64,000 nucleotides of DNA from Sphingomonas sp. Root720 (GCF_001428605.1 NZ_LMID01000011.1:696704-760703), one strand, 5' to 3'. Shown: positions 16,224-25,499, numbered from the stretch's first letter. The notes: generated from the sequence alone by a model not told the origin. Numbers and translations are program-made.

Positions 16224-17471
16224 ATGACCATAGCAGCGTCGAAGGATATCGACTGGCAGACCGCCAACCCTTTGTCAGCGGACATCGCGCAATGCCCCTA
16301 CGGCTATTATTCGCAGATCCGCGACAATGCACCGGTGCTGAAGGCGCCGGGCACCGATTTCTATATCGTCAGCCGCTATCAGGACGTGGCGGAGGTGCTG
16401 AAGCGGCCCGAGATATTCTCTGCGGACTATCGATCGCTGTTCAATCGCCATCCGGACGTCGCCCAGATTCTCGACCAGGGCGTGCCCAGCGTCTCGACCT
16501 TGGCGACCCTCGATCCGCCCGACCATGCGCGTTACCGTCGGCTGGTCAACAAGGCTTTCACCCCCGGTCGGGTCAACGCGATCTCGGATCGCATCGTTGC
16601 CGAGGTCGAAACCCTGATCGACGGCTTGATCGAGGCGGGTGAGGCCGACATCGTCGGGCAGTTCGCGGTACCGCTGACCATATCGATCACCGCCGATCAA
16701 CTGGGCGTGCCGCGCGAGGACATCTGGAAGTTCAAGCGCTGGTCCGATGCCCGCGTCGTCCAGTTCAGCCTCGTCACATCGCTGGAGGAGGAATGCGAGG
16801 CCGCCCGCCGCCGGCTCGAATTCCAGCGCTATTTCGCCGATCTGCTCGACCGCAAGCGCGCCGAGCCCAGCGACGACATCATCTCGGTGCTGGCCACCAC
16901 CCATTTCGACGATCTTGATCGCGAGCTCGACCTGCCCGAGTTCATCTCGATCGCCGAGCAACTGATGACGGCGGGCAACCTCACCACCACCCACAGTTTC
17001 GCTTCGGGGCTCCTCATGTTGCTTCAGAACCCGGACGAGATGGAGCGGTTGCGCGCCGAGCCGGCACGGATGCGGCAATTCATCGAGGAGCTTTTGCGGC
17101 TCGAATCTCCGGCGTCCGGCATCTGGCGGGTGGTTCGCGAAGATACCGTGCTGGGCGGCGTCGCCCTGCCGGCGGGGGCGGCCGTCCATCTGCGACTTGC
17201 GTCGGCCAACCGCGATGAACGCCAGTTCGCCGATCCCGACCGGCTCGATCTCGACCGATCGAACCTCGCCACCCATGTCGCCTTCGGCGGCGGCACGCAC
17301 TTCTGCATCGGCTTCCAACTCGCCAAGCGCGAACTGGAGATCGGCTTCAACGCGCTGCTGCGGCGGCTGGCCAACATCCGCCTCGCCATGCCGACAGACG
17401 ATCTGGCCTATATTCCCAGCTTCACGGTGCACGGGCTCGAACGGCTCGACATCCGTTTCGATCGGGCCTGA
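16224..17471 (+). CDS. Cytochrome P450 1
   Basis: 415 residues, a typical soluble bacterial class I P450. The heme loop is FGGGTHFCIG with Cys361 as the iron ligand. The K-helix ExxR is in EELLRLESP. The I-helix reads AGNLTTTHS (250-258): the usual acidic residue of the (A/G)Gx(D/E)T oxygen-activation motif is Leu253, so proton delivery may be unusual. Electrons must come from ferredoxin and reductase genes elsewhere, as none is in the window. It is followed 2 nt later by an SDR gene, suggesting hydroxylation then oxidation of the alcohol. An operator-like palindrome precedes it. Confidence 0.93.
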   Translation: MTIAASKDIDWQTANPLSADIAQCPYGYYSQIRDNAPVLKAPGTDFYIVSRYQDVAEVLKRPEIFSADYRSLFNRHPDVAQILDQGVPSVSTLATLDPPDHARYRRLVNKAFTPGRVNAISDRIVAEVETLIDGLIEAGEADIVGQFAVPLTISITADQLGVPREDIWKFKRWSDARVVQFSLVTSLEEECEAARRRLEFQRYFADLLDRKRAEPSDDIISVLATTHFDDLDRELDLPEFISIAEQLMTAGNLTTTHSFASGLLMLLQNPDEMERLRAEPARMRQFIEELLRLESPASGIWRVVREDTVLGGVALPAGAAVHLRLASANRDERQFADPDRLDLDRSNLATHVAFGGGTHFCIGFQLAKRELEIGFNALLRRLANIRLAMPTDDLAYIPSFTVHGLERLDIRFDRA

Positions 17472-17473
17472 CG

Positions 17474-18208
17474 GTGGCGGGCGGGCGGCTGCGCGGGCGG
17501 CGAATTCTGATCTCGGGCGCGGCGCAGGGCATCGGCCTTGCCGCGGCCGAGGCCTGTGTCGCGGAAGGGGCGCGGGTCGTGCTGCTCGATCGCAACGCCT
17601 CGGCGGTCGAGGCCGTAGCGACCCGGCTCGGGACGGCGGCGATCGCGGTGGCGGCCGACATCGCCGACGAGGATGCCGTGGCGCAGGCGATCGCCCGCAC
17701 CGCCGAAGCTCTGGGTGGGCTCGACGGGCTGGTCAACTGCGCCGGCGTGGTGGGGCAGGGACTCCTGGCCGAAACCAGCCTTGCCGAATGGCGGCGGCTG
17801 ATGGACGTCAACCTGACGGGCACCTTCCTGGTGACGCGGGCCACGCTGCCGCTGCTGATGGCGGCGGCTGGCGGAGCGATTGTCAATATCTCGTCCAACC
17901 AGGCCTTGCGACCCGAGGCGAAGCTCAGCGGCTATGCCGCCGCCAAGGCGGGGGTGGTCGCGATGACCCGGTCGCTGGCGGCCGAACTCGCACCCGCGAT
18001 CCGGGTCAACTGTATCTGCCCCGGCACGATCGACACGCCGATGTCGCAGGCCGCGATCCCGGCCGACGCACCGATCGAGAACAACGCGATGCGGCGGCGC
18101 GGTACGCCCGAGGAGGTGGCGAGCATGATCGTCTACCTGCTCGGCGACGAGGCGGGCTTCGTCAATGGTGCCACCCTCGCGGTCGATGGCGGCCGGACCT
18201 TCCACTGA
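17474..18208 (+). CDS. Short-chain dehydrogenase/reductase (SDR) 1
   Basis: 244 residues from GTG 17474, two bases after the P450 stop. Classical SDR motifs are all present: GAAQGIG for NAD(P) binding (15-21), NCAGV, ISSNQ with the catalytic Ser, Tyr154-x3-Lys158 in GYAAAKAG, and CPGTIDTPM. An Asp (LLDRN) after the second strand suggests NAD preference. It probably oxidises the alcohol made by P450 1. Its stop TGA (18206-18208) abuts the stop of the convergent LysR 2 gene (18209-18211), so the two genes have no intervening base or shared terminator. Confidence 0.92.
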   Translation: MAGGRLRGRRILISGAAQGIGLAAAEACVAEGARVVLLDRNASAVEAVATRLGTAAIAVAADIADEDAVAQAIARTAEALGGLDGLVNCAGVVGQGLLAETSLAEWRRLMDVNLTGTFLVTRATLPLLMAAAGGAIVNISSNQALRPEAKLSGYAAAKAGVVAMTRSLAAELAPAIRVNCICPGTIDTPMSQAAIPADAPIENNAMRRRGTPEEVASMIVYLLGDEAGFVNGATLAVDGGRTFH

Positions 18209-19117
18209 TCATCCATCGGTCTCGCCAAGGAAAAGTCCGCGGCTCACCTGAACCTGATCGGCGATGAAGTCGATCACGGTGCGGATGCGCGCCAGCTTCA
18301 CAAGGTCCGGATGGACGATCAGCCAGAACTCCCGTTCCAGGCTGAACTGGTCGACCAGCACCCGTTCGAGCCCGCTCTCCCCGGCGGTGACATAGTGGGG
18401 CAATATCGCCACGCCGATCCCGGCCTTGGCCGCCCGCAACTGGCCGATCAGGCTGGTGGTCTCGAACGTGTCTCCGATCGGTGCGTCGAGATAGGTCGAG
18501 TAATCGAGTTCCGGCGCATAGAGCAGGTCGGGGATGTAGGTGACCAGTCGATGCTTGGCGAGCTCGTCGAGCGAACGGAGCGGCGGATATTTCGCGAGAT
18601 AATTCGGGGAGGCGTAGAGGCCGAGCCGGGTCGCGGTAAGCTTGCGGACAATCTGCCGGTTCTGGCTGGGCGGCGACAGAGCGATGGCGATGTCCGCTTC
18701 GCGCTTCGACAGATTGAACACGCGCGGGATCGCGACCAGTTCGATCTTCAATCCCGGATGTGCCGCCAGGAGCGGTTGCATGCGCGGCGTCAGGAACCAG
18801 CTGCCGAAGCCATCGGGTGCTCCGATGCGTACGGTACCCGATATCTGCACATCGGCGTTCATCACCCGCTCGGACGCTTGCATCGCGAGCGCCTCGATCT
18901 CCTCCGCGAAGGCCAGCAACCGTTCGCCTTCCTCTGTCAGGACGAAAGGCTGCTCGCGGCTGCTTAGCAACCGCGTCTGCAGCGAATCCTCCAGCGCCGC
19001 GATGCGGCGGCGGACGGTGGTGTGATCTGCCTTCAGTCGGCGAGCGGCGGCCATGTGGTTGTTGTTGCGAACCAACTCGATGAAATAGCGCAGGTCGTTC
19101 CAGTCGAAACCGTCCAA
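18209..19117 (-). CDS. LysR family transcriptional regulator 2
   Basis: 302 residues if started at TTG 19117 (LDGFDWNDLRYFIELVRNN), which aligns with LysR 1 and has GGGAGCGGGAG upstream. The open frame extends to 19213 but that part is promoter DNA. The HTH lies in residues 6-65 (AAARRLKADHTTVRRRIAALE), with the effector-binding domain after it. It is divergent from TonB receptor 2, with two LysR-type palindromes in the 280-base gap, the classic arrangement of a LysR regulator and its target. It is the best candidate for the regulator of the 16-37 kb block. Confidence 0.9.
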   Translation of the reverse strand: MDGFDWNDLRYFIELVRNNNHMAAARRLKADHTTVRRRIAALEDSLQTRLLSSREQPFVLTEEGERLLAFAEEIEALAMQASERVMNADVQISGTVRIGAPDGFGSWFLTPRMQPLLAAHPGLKIELVAIPRVFNLSKREADIAIALSPPSQNRQIVRKLTATRLGLYASPNYLAKYPPLRSLDELAKHRLVTYIPDLLYAPELDYSTYLDAPIGDTFETTSLIGQLRAAKAGIGVAILPHYVTAGESGLERVLVDQFSLEREFWLIVHPDLVKLARIRTVIDFIADQVQVSRGLFLGETDG

Positions 19118-19195
19118 CTCCCGCTCCCTTCCTGCCCGCGACCAGCCTTCGGTGCAGGATAGGACAGAGTGTTGGCGGGGCGGCACAATGAAATA

Positions 19196-19212
19196 TGCGA
19201 AGCCGCGTCGCA
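19196..19212. promoter_or_regulatory. LysR-type operator candidate, site B (lysR2 / TonB receptor 2)
   Basis: TGCGAAGCCGCGTCGCA, with flanking A and T extending the arms to ATGCGA/TCGCAT. Followed directly by TATAAA, so it overlaps a possible -10 box. The sequence from GAAGCCGC through CGCATATAA is shared with site D at 25551. Confidence 0.6.
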
Positions 19213-19313
19213 TATAAACGACAGGTCCGGCCGCCGCGGCGCCCGGTGTTTCACGATGGGGGAGGGTTGTCGATTTGGCGTGGTTTTCCGCGGACCGGTG
19301 CGCCGACGGCTTC

Positions 19314-19330
19314 TGCGAAATATCTTCGCA
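19314..19330. promoter_or_regulatory. LysR-type operator candidate, site C (TonB receptor 2)
   Basis: TGCGAAATATCTTCGCA, the centre of a perfect 9-bp inverted repeat TTCTGCGAA/TTCGCAGAA (19311-19333) with a 5-nt spacer. It has the same T-N11-A geometry as site B 118 nt upstream and lies 67 nt before the TonB receptor 2 start. Two sites in one divergent gap is usual for LysR activators. Confidence 0.65.
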
Positions 19331-19397
19331 GAAATGCTGCTTTCACCATTTCGGAGGCTCTCCTACTCCGGCCTCGATAGCAAAAAGGGGAGAGTTT

Positions 19398-21797
19398 ATG
19401 CGTCGTCGCCACATTCTCGCGAGCGCTTCGTGTCTGGCCATTGTCCTGGGATCGCCTGCCGGGGCACAGGCGGTGGATGATGTCGGCGTGAACGATATCG
19501 TCGTCACCGCGACCCGCCGTGCGACCAACCTGCAGGACACCCCCGTTGCGGTGTCGGCGGTCGACCGTAACATCATCGATCAGGCCGCGCCGCGCGACAT
19601 CAGCGATCTGGCCGCCTATGTTCCGAACTTCTCCGCCGCCCGTATCACCGCCTTCCCGGCCGCGTCCTTCGCGATGCGCGGCGTCGCGCAGACCGACGCC
19701 AATGTCTATAACGACCCGCCCGTCGCGGTCCTGATCGACGACTTCGTCGTGCCGACCGCGCAGGGGCACCTGCTCGACACCTTCGACATCGCCCAGATCG
19801 AGGTGTTGCGCGGCCCGCAGGGAACACTGTTCGGCAAGAACACCACTGGCGGCGCCGTCGTCGTCCACACCAAGCATCCCGATCTCGAAGGCTTTGGCGC
19901 AGAGGCACGGGGCCTGATCGGCAGCTTCGGCACCTACAAGGCGCAGGCGTCGCTCAACCTGCCGATCAGCGAGGGCGTGCTCGCCCTGCGCCTGGTCGGC
20001 GGATATGAGAAGTCCGACGGCTTCATGCGCAACGGCTATTGCTACGGCCCGCTCACCCCGCTGGGCCCGTCGCCCTTCGCCGGCGCGACCGGGTGCGGCG
20101 ATGGCAAGCGGGTCGGCGGTCAGGACATCGCCAGCGGCCGGGCCAAGCTGCTCTGGAAGCCCAGCGATTCCGTTTCCGCGCTGTTGCAGTACGAAATCCT
20201 GCGCGACAGTTCGGACGCGACCCCGACCGTCAGCGATACGCCCGCTGGCGATCCGACCTTCCTGTTCAACCTGCTCGGCCTCGGGGCGAACAGCGGCAAT
20301 CCGCACAAGCGCGCCGGCGTCTCGAACCGCCGTGGCTTCCTGGTCGGCGTGGGTGCCGGGCAGACGATCAATGTCGATGGCATCTATCTGAATGTCGACG
20401 TCGAGACCGACGCTGGTACCTTCACCTCGGTCAGCGGCTACCGGTCGCAGCGCTCGCGCCTGCCGGGTACTTTCCCGGGCGTAGTTTCGCCGGTGTCGGC
20501 GTTCGATGGCAACCGCTCGGACGATCACAAGACTTTCCAGCAGGAAATCCGCTTCTCGTCCTCGTTCGAGGGGCCGTTCCAGGTAGTCGCTGGCGGCTTC
20601 TATCAGAACGACAAGACCGACTTCTGCGTCGGTCAGGTGCTCGGCTTCCTCGACCTTGCCGGGGTGACCAACCCTTATGGGCCGTTCAACACCAACCCGC
20701 AGGTGCTGTGCAACAACCAGCGGGCAAGTTCCTGGGCTGGTTTCGCCGAGGGCACCTACGACATCACCGACAAGCTGAAGTTCATCGCCGGCTTCCGCTA
20801 CACGGTCGAGCGCAAACGCTGGACCGGCCGCAACCAGGTCTTCGTCCAAGATCTCAAGGGCGTGTCCGATCCCAGCTTCACCTGGGAACAGCTCGGCGGC
20901 CTGATGAACGCGGGTGACTTCAAGCGCTACCCGACCGGGGTGCTGACCGACAAGCAGACTTGGAAGGAGCCGACGTGGCGCGCCAGCCTGTCCTATCAGT
21001 TCACCGACGATATCTTCGGCTACGGTACCTTCACGCGCGGCTTCAAGAGCGGTGCCTATAACGACCAGACCGGCACCTCGGGCGCTCCGCTGGTGCCGGA
21101 TCAGATCCGGCCGACTGATCCCGAGATCGCCGAATCCTATGAAGCGGGCGTGCGCACGCAGTTCTTCGATCGGCGTCTGACCATGAACGTCACCGGCTTC
21201 CTCGTCGATTACAAGAACATGCAGCGCCAAGTCGTGGTGCCGGTCACCCGTCCGGACGGAAGCCAGTTTCAGGAGATCAAGCTGTTCAACGCCGCGGCGG
21301 CCCGGGTGAAGGGGATCGAGGCGGAATCGGTAATCCGGCCCACCTCACAGCTCACCCTGCGCGGCGTGCTGGGCTATCAGGACGCGAAATATCGCAGCTT
21401 CGTCAGTCCGCTGCCGACGGGCCGCGATCTCGCCGACTCCCCGGTGACCCGCGCTCCGAAATGGCAGCTGACGGGGGCCGCGACCTACCAGGTGCCGCTG
21501 GGCGACTGGAAGCTGCTGTTCAACGGCACGGTGACCTATCAGGCGAGCAACGCCTTCACGATAGACCTGAACAACGCGGCCTTCGACTCCTATCTGGATG
21601 CCCGTACGCTGGTGAATGCCTCGATCACTCTGGCGCAGGCCGACGATCGCTACTTCGCACGGCTCATCGCCCGCAACCTCACCAACGTGACCTACAAGAC
21701 CGCGAGCCAGACGGTCAGCGGCCTGTGGATCATGAGCAACTATGGCGAGCCGCGCTTCCTAGGCCTCGAACTCGGCGTGAAGCTGGGGAACAAGTGA
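19398..21797 (+). CDS. TonB-dependent outer-membrane receptor 2
   Basis: 799 residues from ATG 19398, after AGGGGAGAG; the frame open upstream to 19275 is leader DNA. A signal peptide (RRRHILASASCLAIVLGSPA, ending AQA) is followed by the TonB-box-like DIVVTATRR, plug motifs (MRGVAQTD, IEVLRGPQGTLFGKNTTGG) and a barrel that ends in LGLELGVKLGNK. It is a close paralogue of TonB receptor 3 at 36811: they share the RRATNLQ-TP opening, the VVVHTK segment and long barrel stretches. It leads an operon-like series with an aldehyde dehydrogenase and PQQ alcohol dehydrogenase. It likely imports the alcohol-type substrate they oxidise. Confidence 0.93.
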   Translation: MRRRHILASASCLAIVLGSPAGAQAVDDVGVNDIVVTATRRATNLQDTPVAVSAVDRNIIDQAAPRDISDLAAYVPNFSAARITAFPAASFAMRGVAQTDANVYNDPPVAVLIDDFVVPTAQGHLLDTFDIAQIEVLRGPQGTLFGKNTTGGAVVVHTKHPDLEGFGAEARGLIGSFGTYKAQASLNLPISEGVLALRLVGGYEKSDGFMRNGYCYGPLTPLGPSPFAGATGCGDGKRVGGQDIASGRAKLLWKPSDSVSALLQYEILRDSSDATPTVSDTPAGDPTFLFNLLGLGANSGNPHKRAGVSNRRGFLVGVGAGQTINVDGIYLNVDVETDAGTFTSVSGYRSQRSRLPGTFPGVVSPVSAFDGNRSDDHKTFQQEIRFSSSFEGPFQVVAGGFYQNDKTDFCVGQVLGFLDLAGVTNPYGPFNTNPQVLCNNQRASSWAGFAEGTYDITDKLKFIAGFRYTVERKRWTGRNQVFVQDLKGVSDPSFTWEQLGGLMNAGDFKRYPTGVLTDKQTWKEPTWRASLSYQFTDDIFGYGTFTRGFKSGAYNDQTGTSGAPLVPDQIRPTDPEIAESYEAGVRTQFFDRRLTMNVTGFLVDYKNMQRQVVVPVTRPDGSQFQEIKLFNAAAARVKGIEAESVIRPTSQLTLRGVLGYQDAKYRSFVSPLPTGRDLADSPVTRAPKWQLTGAATYQVPLGDWKLLFNGTVTYQASNAFTIDLNNAAFDSYLDARTLVNASITLAQADDRYFARLIARNLTNVTYKTASQTVSGLWIMSNYGEPRFLGLELGVKLGNK

Positions 21798-21804
21798 CGT
21801 GACG

Positions 21805-21831
21805 GATCGCCGGCTATGGCGGCCGGCGATC
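21805..21831 (+). other. Intercistronic hairpin between receptor 2 and aldehyde dehydrogenase
   Basis: GATCGCCGGC (21805-21814) and GCCGGCGATC (21822-21831) form a perfect 10-bp stem with a 7-nt loop, 7 nt after the receptor stop. No T-run follows, so it is more likely an mRNA-stabilising or partial attenuation hairpin than a terminator. Confidence 0.55.
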
Positions 21832-21847
21832 GACCGACAGACGGGAG

Positions 21848-23368
21848 ATGACAGTGCTCGAGGCAGGACAGATCGAGGTTCGCAACGCCGACAGGCTGTT
21901 CATCGGGGGCGAATGGGTGAAACCCTCGTCCGACCTCCAGTCGCGGGTGATCTCACCTTCGATGGAGCGGGAGATCGTTCGTGTCGCCGCCGCCGACCGG
22001 GCGGACATGGACCGCGCCGTCGCGGCGGCGCGGTTCGCCTTCGATCACGGCCCGTGGCCACGCATGGCGGCAGCCGATCGGGCCGATCTGATCCAGGCGC
22101 TCTATGATGGTATCCAGCGCCGCTGGGAGGCGTTCGCTCATGCCTGGACCGCGCAGGTGGGAACCCCGATCGCGCTGTCCCGCTACGCCACCCAAGGCGG
22201 CGGCGGCATCCACCTCGCATATTATGCCGACCTGATCCGTCGCCATCCGCTGGTCGAACGGCACGACCGCGCGACCGGCGGCCAGGCGCTTGTCGTCCGG
22301 GAGTCGGTGGGCGTCACCGCGGCGATCATTCCCTGGAACGCGCCGTTGCTGTTGACCACCAGTAAGCTCGGCCCGGCTCTGGCGATGGGTGGCGCCGTCG
22401 TCGTCAAGGCGGCACCGGAGACCCCGGTCGAGGCGCACATGCTGGCCGAGATCGTCGAGGAGATCGGCTTTCCGCCCGGCGTGATCAACATCGTCTCGGC
22501 CGATCGCGCCGCCAGCGAATATCTCGTCCGCCATCCCGGCGTCGACAAGGTCGCCTTCACCGGCAGCAGCGCCGTCGGCAAGCATATCGCCGGCATCTGC
22601 GCCGAACGGGTGGCGCGCTACACGCTCGAACTCGGCGGCAAATCGGCGGCGATCGTGCTGGAGGACATGGACCCGGCCGATGTCGTTCCCGGCCTCGTCG
22701 CGGGCAGCACCTTCCTCGCCGGGCAGGCCTGTTCGGGCCTCACCCGCATCCTCGTCCCCGCGCACCGCCAGAAGGATTATGTCGAGGCGCTGGCCGAAGC
22801 TTATCGTGCGATTGCGGTGGGCGATCCCTTCGACGGCGGCACCCAACTCGGCCCGCTCGCCATCGCGCGCCAGCGCGACCGGGTGGAGGATTTCATCCGC
22901 AGCGGCGTGGCCGAGGGCGCCCGTATCGCCACCGGTGGTGGCCGGCCTAGCGGACTGGACAGCGGCTACTATGTCGAGCCGACCGTCTTCTACGGTGCCG
23001 ACAATGCCATGCGTATAGCGCGGGAGGAGATCTTCGGCCCGGTGGCGACGGTGATCGCCCATGATGGAGAGGCCGATGCGATCGCGATCGCCAACGACTC
23101 CCCCTTCGGCCTCGGTGGGGCGGTGTTCACCAACGATGCCGATGCCGCCTACCGGGTGGCGCGCGGCATGCGGACGGGCAATGTTTCCCACAACGGCTGG
23201 GAATTCGATCCCGCCTATCCGTTCGGCGGGTTCAAGCAGTCGGGCGTCGGTCGCGAAGGCGGCTTCGAGGGCTTGCACGTCTATAGCGAAGTGAAGACGA
23301 TCTACATGTCGGCGGCCCCAGGCTCGGTCCGGGCGGATGGTCATGTCGTTGATATTGGGAGCCTATGA
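21848..23368 (+). CDS. Aldehyde dehydrogenase (NAD(P)+-dependent) 2
   Basis: 506 residues with the complete ALDH set: IIPWNAPLL (cofactor entry), FTGSSAVGK (Rossmann turn), ELGGKSA with the general-base Glu, GQACSG with the nucleophile Cys295, EEIFGPV, and GGFKQSG near the end. It most resembles betaine/phenylacetaldehyde-type ALDHs. The start ATG 21848 follows GGGAG. It is placed between receptor 2 and a periplasmic PQQ alcohol dehydrogenase that starts one base after its stop. Together these two would turn an alcohol into an acid through the aldehyde, although the enzymes sit in different compartments. Confidence 0.93.
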   Translation: MTVLEAGQIEVRNADRLFIGGEWVKPSSDLQSRVISPSMEREIVRVAAADRADMDRAVAAARFAFDHGPWPRMAAADRADLIQALYDGIQRRWEAFAHAWTAQVGTPIALSRYATQGGGGIHLAYYADLIRRHPLVERHDRATGGQALVVRESVGVTAAIIPWNAPLLLTTSKLGPALAMGGAVVVKAAPETPVEAHMLAEIVEEIGFPPGVINIVSADRAASEYLVRHPGVDKVAFTGSSAVGKHIAGICAERVARYTLELGGKSAAIVLEDMDPADVVPGLVAGSTFLAGQACSGLTRILVPAHRQKDYVEALAEAYRAIAVGDPFDGGTQLGPLAIARQRDRVEDFIRSGVAEGARIATGGGRPSGLDSGYYVEPTVFYGADNAMRIAREEIFGPVATVIAHDGEADAIAIANDSPFGLGGAVFTNDADAAYRVARGMRTGNVSHNGWEFDPAYPFGGFKQSGVGREGGFEGLHVYSEVKTIYMSAAPGSVRADGHVVDIGSL

Positions 23369-23369
23369 C

Positions 23370-25499
23370 ATGAAGCGCGGTTTGCTGCTGGCTTTCGCAT
23401 CGACGCTGTCGCTTCTTATCTATGCGGGATCACTGGCGCCAACGGTCGCGACCGGCGTCCAGGCCGGCCGCACCGTCGACGATGCGCTGCTGTCGGACGA
23501 ACAGGATGGCAACGACTGGGCGGCCTATGGACGCACGCATTCGGAACAGCATTACAGCCCGCTGACCGAGGTCAACGACAGGACGATCGGCAAGCTGGGG
23601 CTTGCCTGGTCGATGGAGCTTCCGGGTGTCCACAGCGCGGCGACGGTGCCGTTGGCGGTCGACGGCGTCCTCTATTTCGTGGTCGACCAGAGCATCGTCC
23701 ATGCGGTCGATGCCGTCACCGGCCGCCTGTTGTGGAAATATGATCCCGAAGCAGCGAAGGTCGCCGGCCACAAGCTGCGCCACAGCTGGGGCCCGCGCGG
23801 CATCGCTTTCTGGAAGGGCAAGGTCTATGTCGGCACGACCGACGGCCGCCTGATCGCGATTGACGCCCGCACCGGCGAGCCGGTGTGGAGCACGATGACG
23901 CTCGATCCCAAGGACAGCAGCGCCATCACCGGTGCGCCGCGCGTGTTCGACGGTATGGTGATCATCGGCCAAGCCGGCGCCGACGTCACGCCGATCCGCG
24001 GCTATGTCACTGCCTATGACGCCGAGACCGGCAAGCAACGCTGGCGCTTCTACACCGTGCCCGGCGATCCGGCGAAGGGCTTCGAGGATGATGCCCAGCG
24101 GATGGCGGCCAAGACCTGGACCGGCGAATGGTGGAAGATGGGCGGCGGCGGCACAGCATGGAACGCCATCACCTACGATCCCGATTTCGATACCGTCTAT
24201 ATCGGCACCGGCAACGGTGCGCCGTGGAACCAGAAGATCCGCAGCCCGGGCGGCGGCGACAATCTGTTCCTCTCCTCGGTCGTGGCGCTCGACGCGAAGA
24301 CCGGCAAATATCGCTGGCATTATCAGGAAAATCCCGGGAACACCTGGGACTATAATTCGGTGATGGACATCACCCTGGCTGACCTGACCATCGGCGGCCA
24401 GCGGCGCAAGGTGCTGATCCATGCGCCGAAGAACGGCTTCGTCTATGTGATCGACCGCAAGGACGGAAAGCTGCTCTCGGCCGAGAAGTTTAGCAAGGCG
24501 ACCTGGGCCAAATCGATCGACCTGTCCACCGGCCGTCCGATCGAGGATCCGGATGCGCGTTTCCAGGGCAAGGATGCCGTGATCTGGCCGGCGTCCAGCG
24601 GGGCGCATAGCTGGCAACCGCAGTCGTTCAATCCGCGCACCGGGCTGGTCTACATCCCCACCATGGAGCTGATGGCGCTCTACAGCGACAAGGGGATCGA
24701 GCCGCAGCACTGGCGCTTCAACGAGGGCCAAGTCAATCTGGGCGTCTCGGATTATCTGAGTGATGGCCCCGCCAGCCTGGGCAAGAGCACGATCCAGGCC
24801 TGGGATCCGGTCAACCAGCGTAAGGTGTGGGAGCGTCCGACCCCCGGCATCTGGAACGGCGGCACGATGACGACCGCCGGCAATCTGCTGTTCCAGGGCC
24901 AGGCCGACGGCAAGTTCGTCGCCTATGCCGCTGACAGCGGGAAGCCGCTCTGGTCGTTCGACGCGAAGATGGGGATCAACGGCGCGCCGATCACATATCG
25001 CGCAGGCAAGCATCAATATGTCACCGTCGTCGCGGGCTGGGGTTCGTCGGGCCCGGCCTATATGGGGTCGCTCGCCGCGCAGCACGGCTGGGTGTCGCGG
25101 GTCCACACCAATCGCGTGGTGACCTTCCGGCTCGACGGCAAGGCGCGCCTACCCGCGAATCTGCCCGCGCCGCAGCAAGTGACACCGTTGCTCGAGCCGT
25201 CCTTCGCGGTCGATGACGGCAAGGCGCAGGCGGGCCGGGTACTCTACGCGCGCACCTGCCTGATGTGCCACGGTGCTGGCGCCGTCGCGGGGGGCTTCGC
25301 GCCGGACCTGCGCGCGTCGCAGATCCCGCTCGATGCCGATGCCTTCCGCCAGGTCGTGCATGACGGCGCGCTGCTCGAACAGGGCATGCCGGTCTATGAC
25401 GAGTTCAGCGACCGGGACCTGGAGAATCTGCGCCATTATCTGCGCTGGGTTGCCCGCAACCCGGTCGAGGATCCTAAGACTCCGGCCGCCAAACGGTGA
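23370..25499 (+). CDS. PQQ-dependent alcohol dehydrogenase with C-terminal heme c (quinohemoprotein)
   Basis: 709 residues from ATG 23370, one base after the ALDH stop. It has an N-terminal signal peptide (KRGLLLAFASTLSLLIYA), an eight-bladed PQQ propeller with repeated DAxTG-W motifs, the catalytic base Asp327 in TWDYNS, and a C-terminal cytochrome c domain with Cys630-x2-Cys633-His634. This is the type II periplasmic quinohemoprotein alcohol dehydrogenase layout. The adjacent-cysteine disulfide normally found near the PQQ is absent: the site reads RHSWGPRG (Ser139-Trp140). Asn329 two residues after the base argues against the lanthanide-type Asp. It passes electrons to the respiratory chain. 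The substrate is probably the alcohol brought in by receptor 2. Confidence 0.92.
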   Translation: MKRGLLLAFASTLSLLIYAGSLAPTVATGVQAGRTVDDALLSDEQDGNDWAAYGRTHSEQHYSPLTEVNDRTIGKLGLAWSMELPGVHSAATVPLAVDGVLYFVVDQSIVHAVDAVTGRLLWKYDPEAAKVAGHKLRHSWGPRGIAFWKGKVYVGTTDGRLIAIDARTGEPVWSTMTLDPKDSSAITGAPRVFDGMVIIGQAGADVTPIRGYVTAYDAETGKQRWRFYTVPGDPAKGFEDDAQRMAAKTWTGEWWKMGGGGTAWNAITYDPDFDTVYIGTGNGAPWNQKIRSPGGGDNLFLSSVVALDAKTGKYRWHYQENPGNTWDYNSVMDITLADLTIGGQRRKVLIHAPKNGFVYVIDRKDGKLLSAEKFSKATWAKSIDLSTGRPIEDPDARFQGKDAVIWPASSGAHSWQPQSFNPRTGLVYIPTMELMALYSDKGIEPQHWRFNEGQVNLGVSDYLSDGPASLGKSTIQAWDPVNQRKVWERPTPGIWNGGTMTTAGNLLFQGQADGKFVAYAADSGKPLWSFDAKMGINGAPITYRAGKHQYVTVVAGWGSSGPAYMGSLAAQHGWVSRVHTNRVVTFRLDGKARLPANLPAPQQVTPLLEPSFAVDDGKAQAGRVLYARTCLMCHGAGAVAGGFAPDLRASQIPLDADAFRQVVHDGALLEQGMPVYDEFSDRDLENLRHYLRWVARNPVEDPKTPAAKR

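Noticed and set aside
18206-18211. TGATCA palindrome between SDR 1 and LysR 2 as a regulatory site
   Set aside because: It is simply the two convergent stop codons side by side; no longer symmetry surrounds it.
19251-21230. A 659-residue minus-strand frame opposite TonB receptor 2
   Set aside because: Shadow of the receptor gene; no start context and no recognisable domains, while the plus strand has signal peptide, plug and barrel motifs.
23430-25106. A 558-residue minus-strand frame opposite the PQQ dehydrogenase
   Set aside because: Shadow caused by GC-rich codon bias; no domain or ribosome-binding site.
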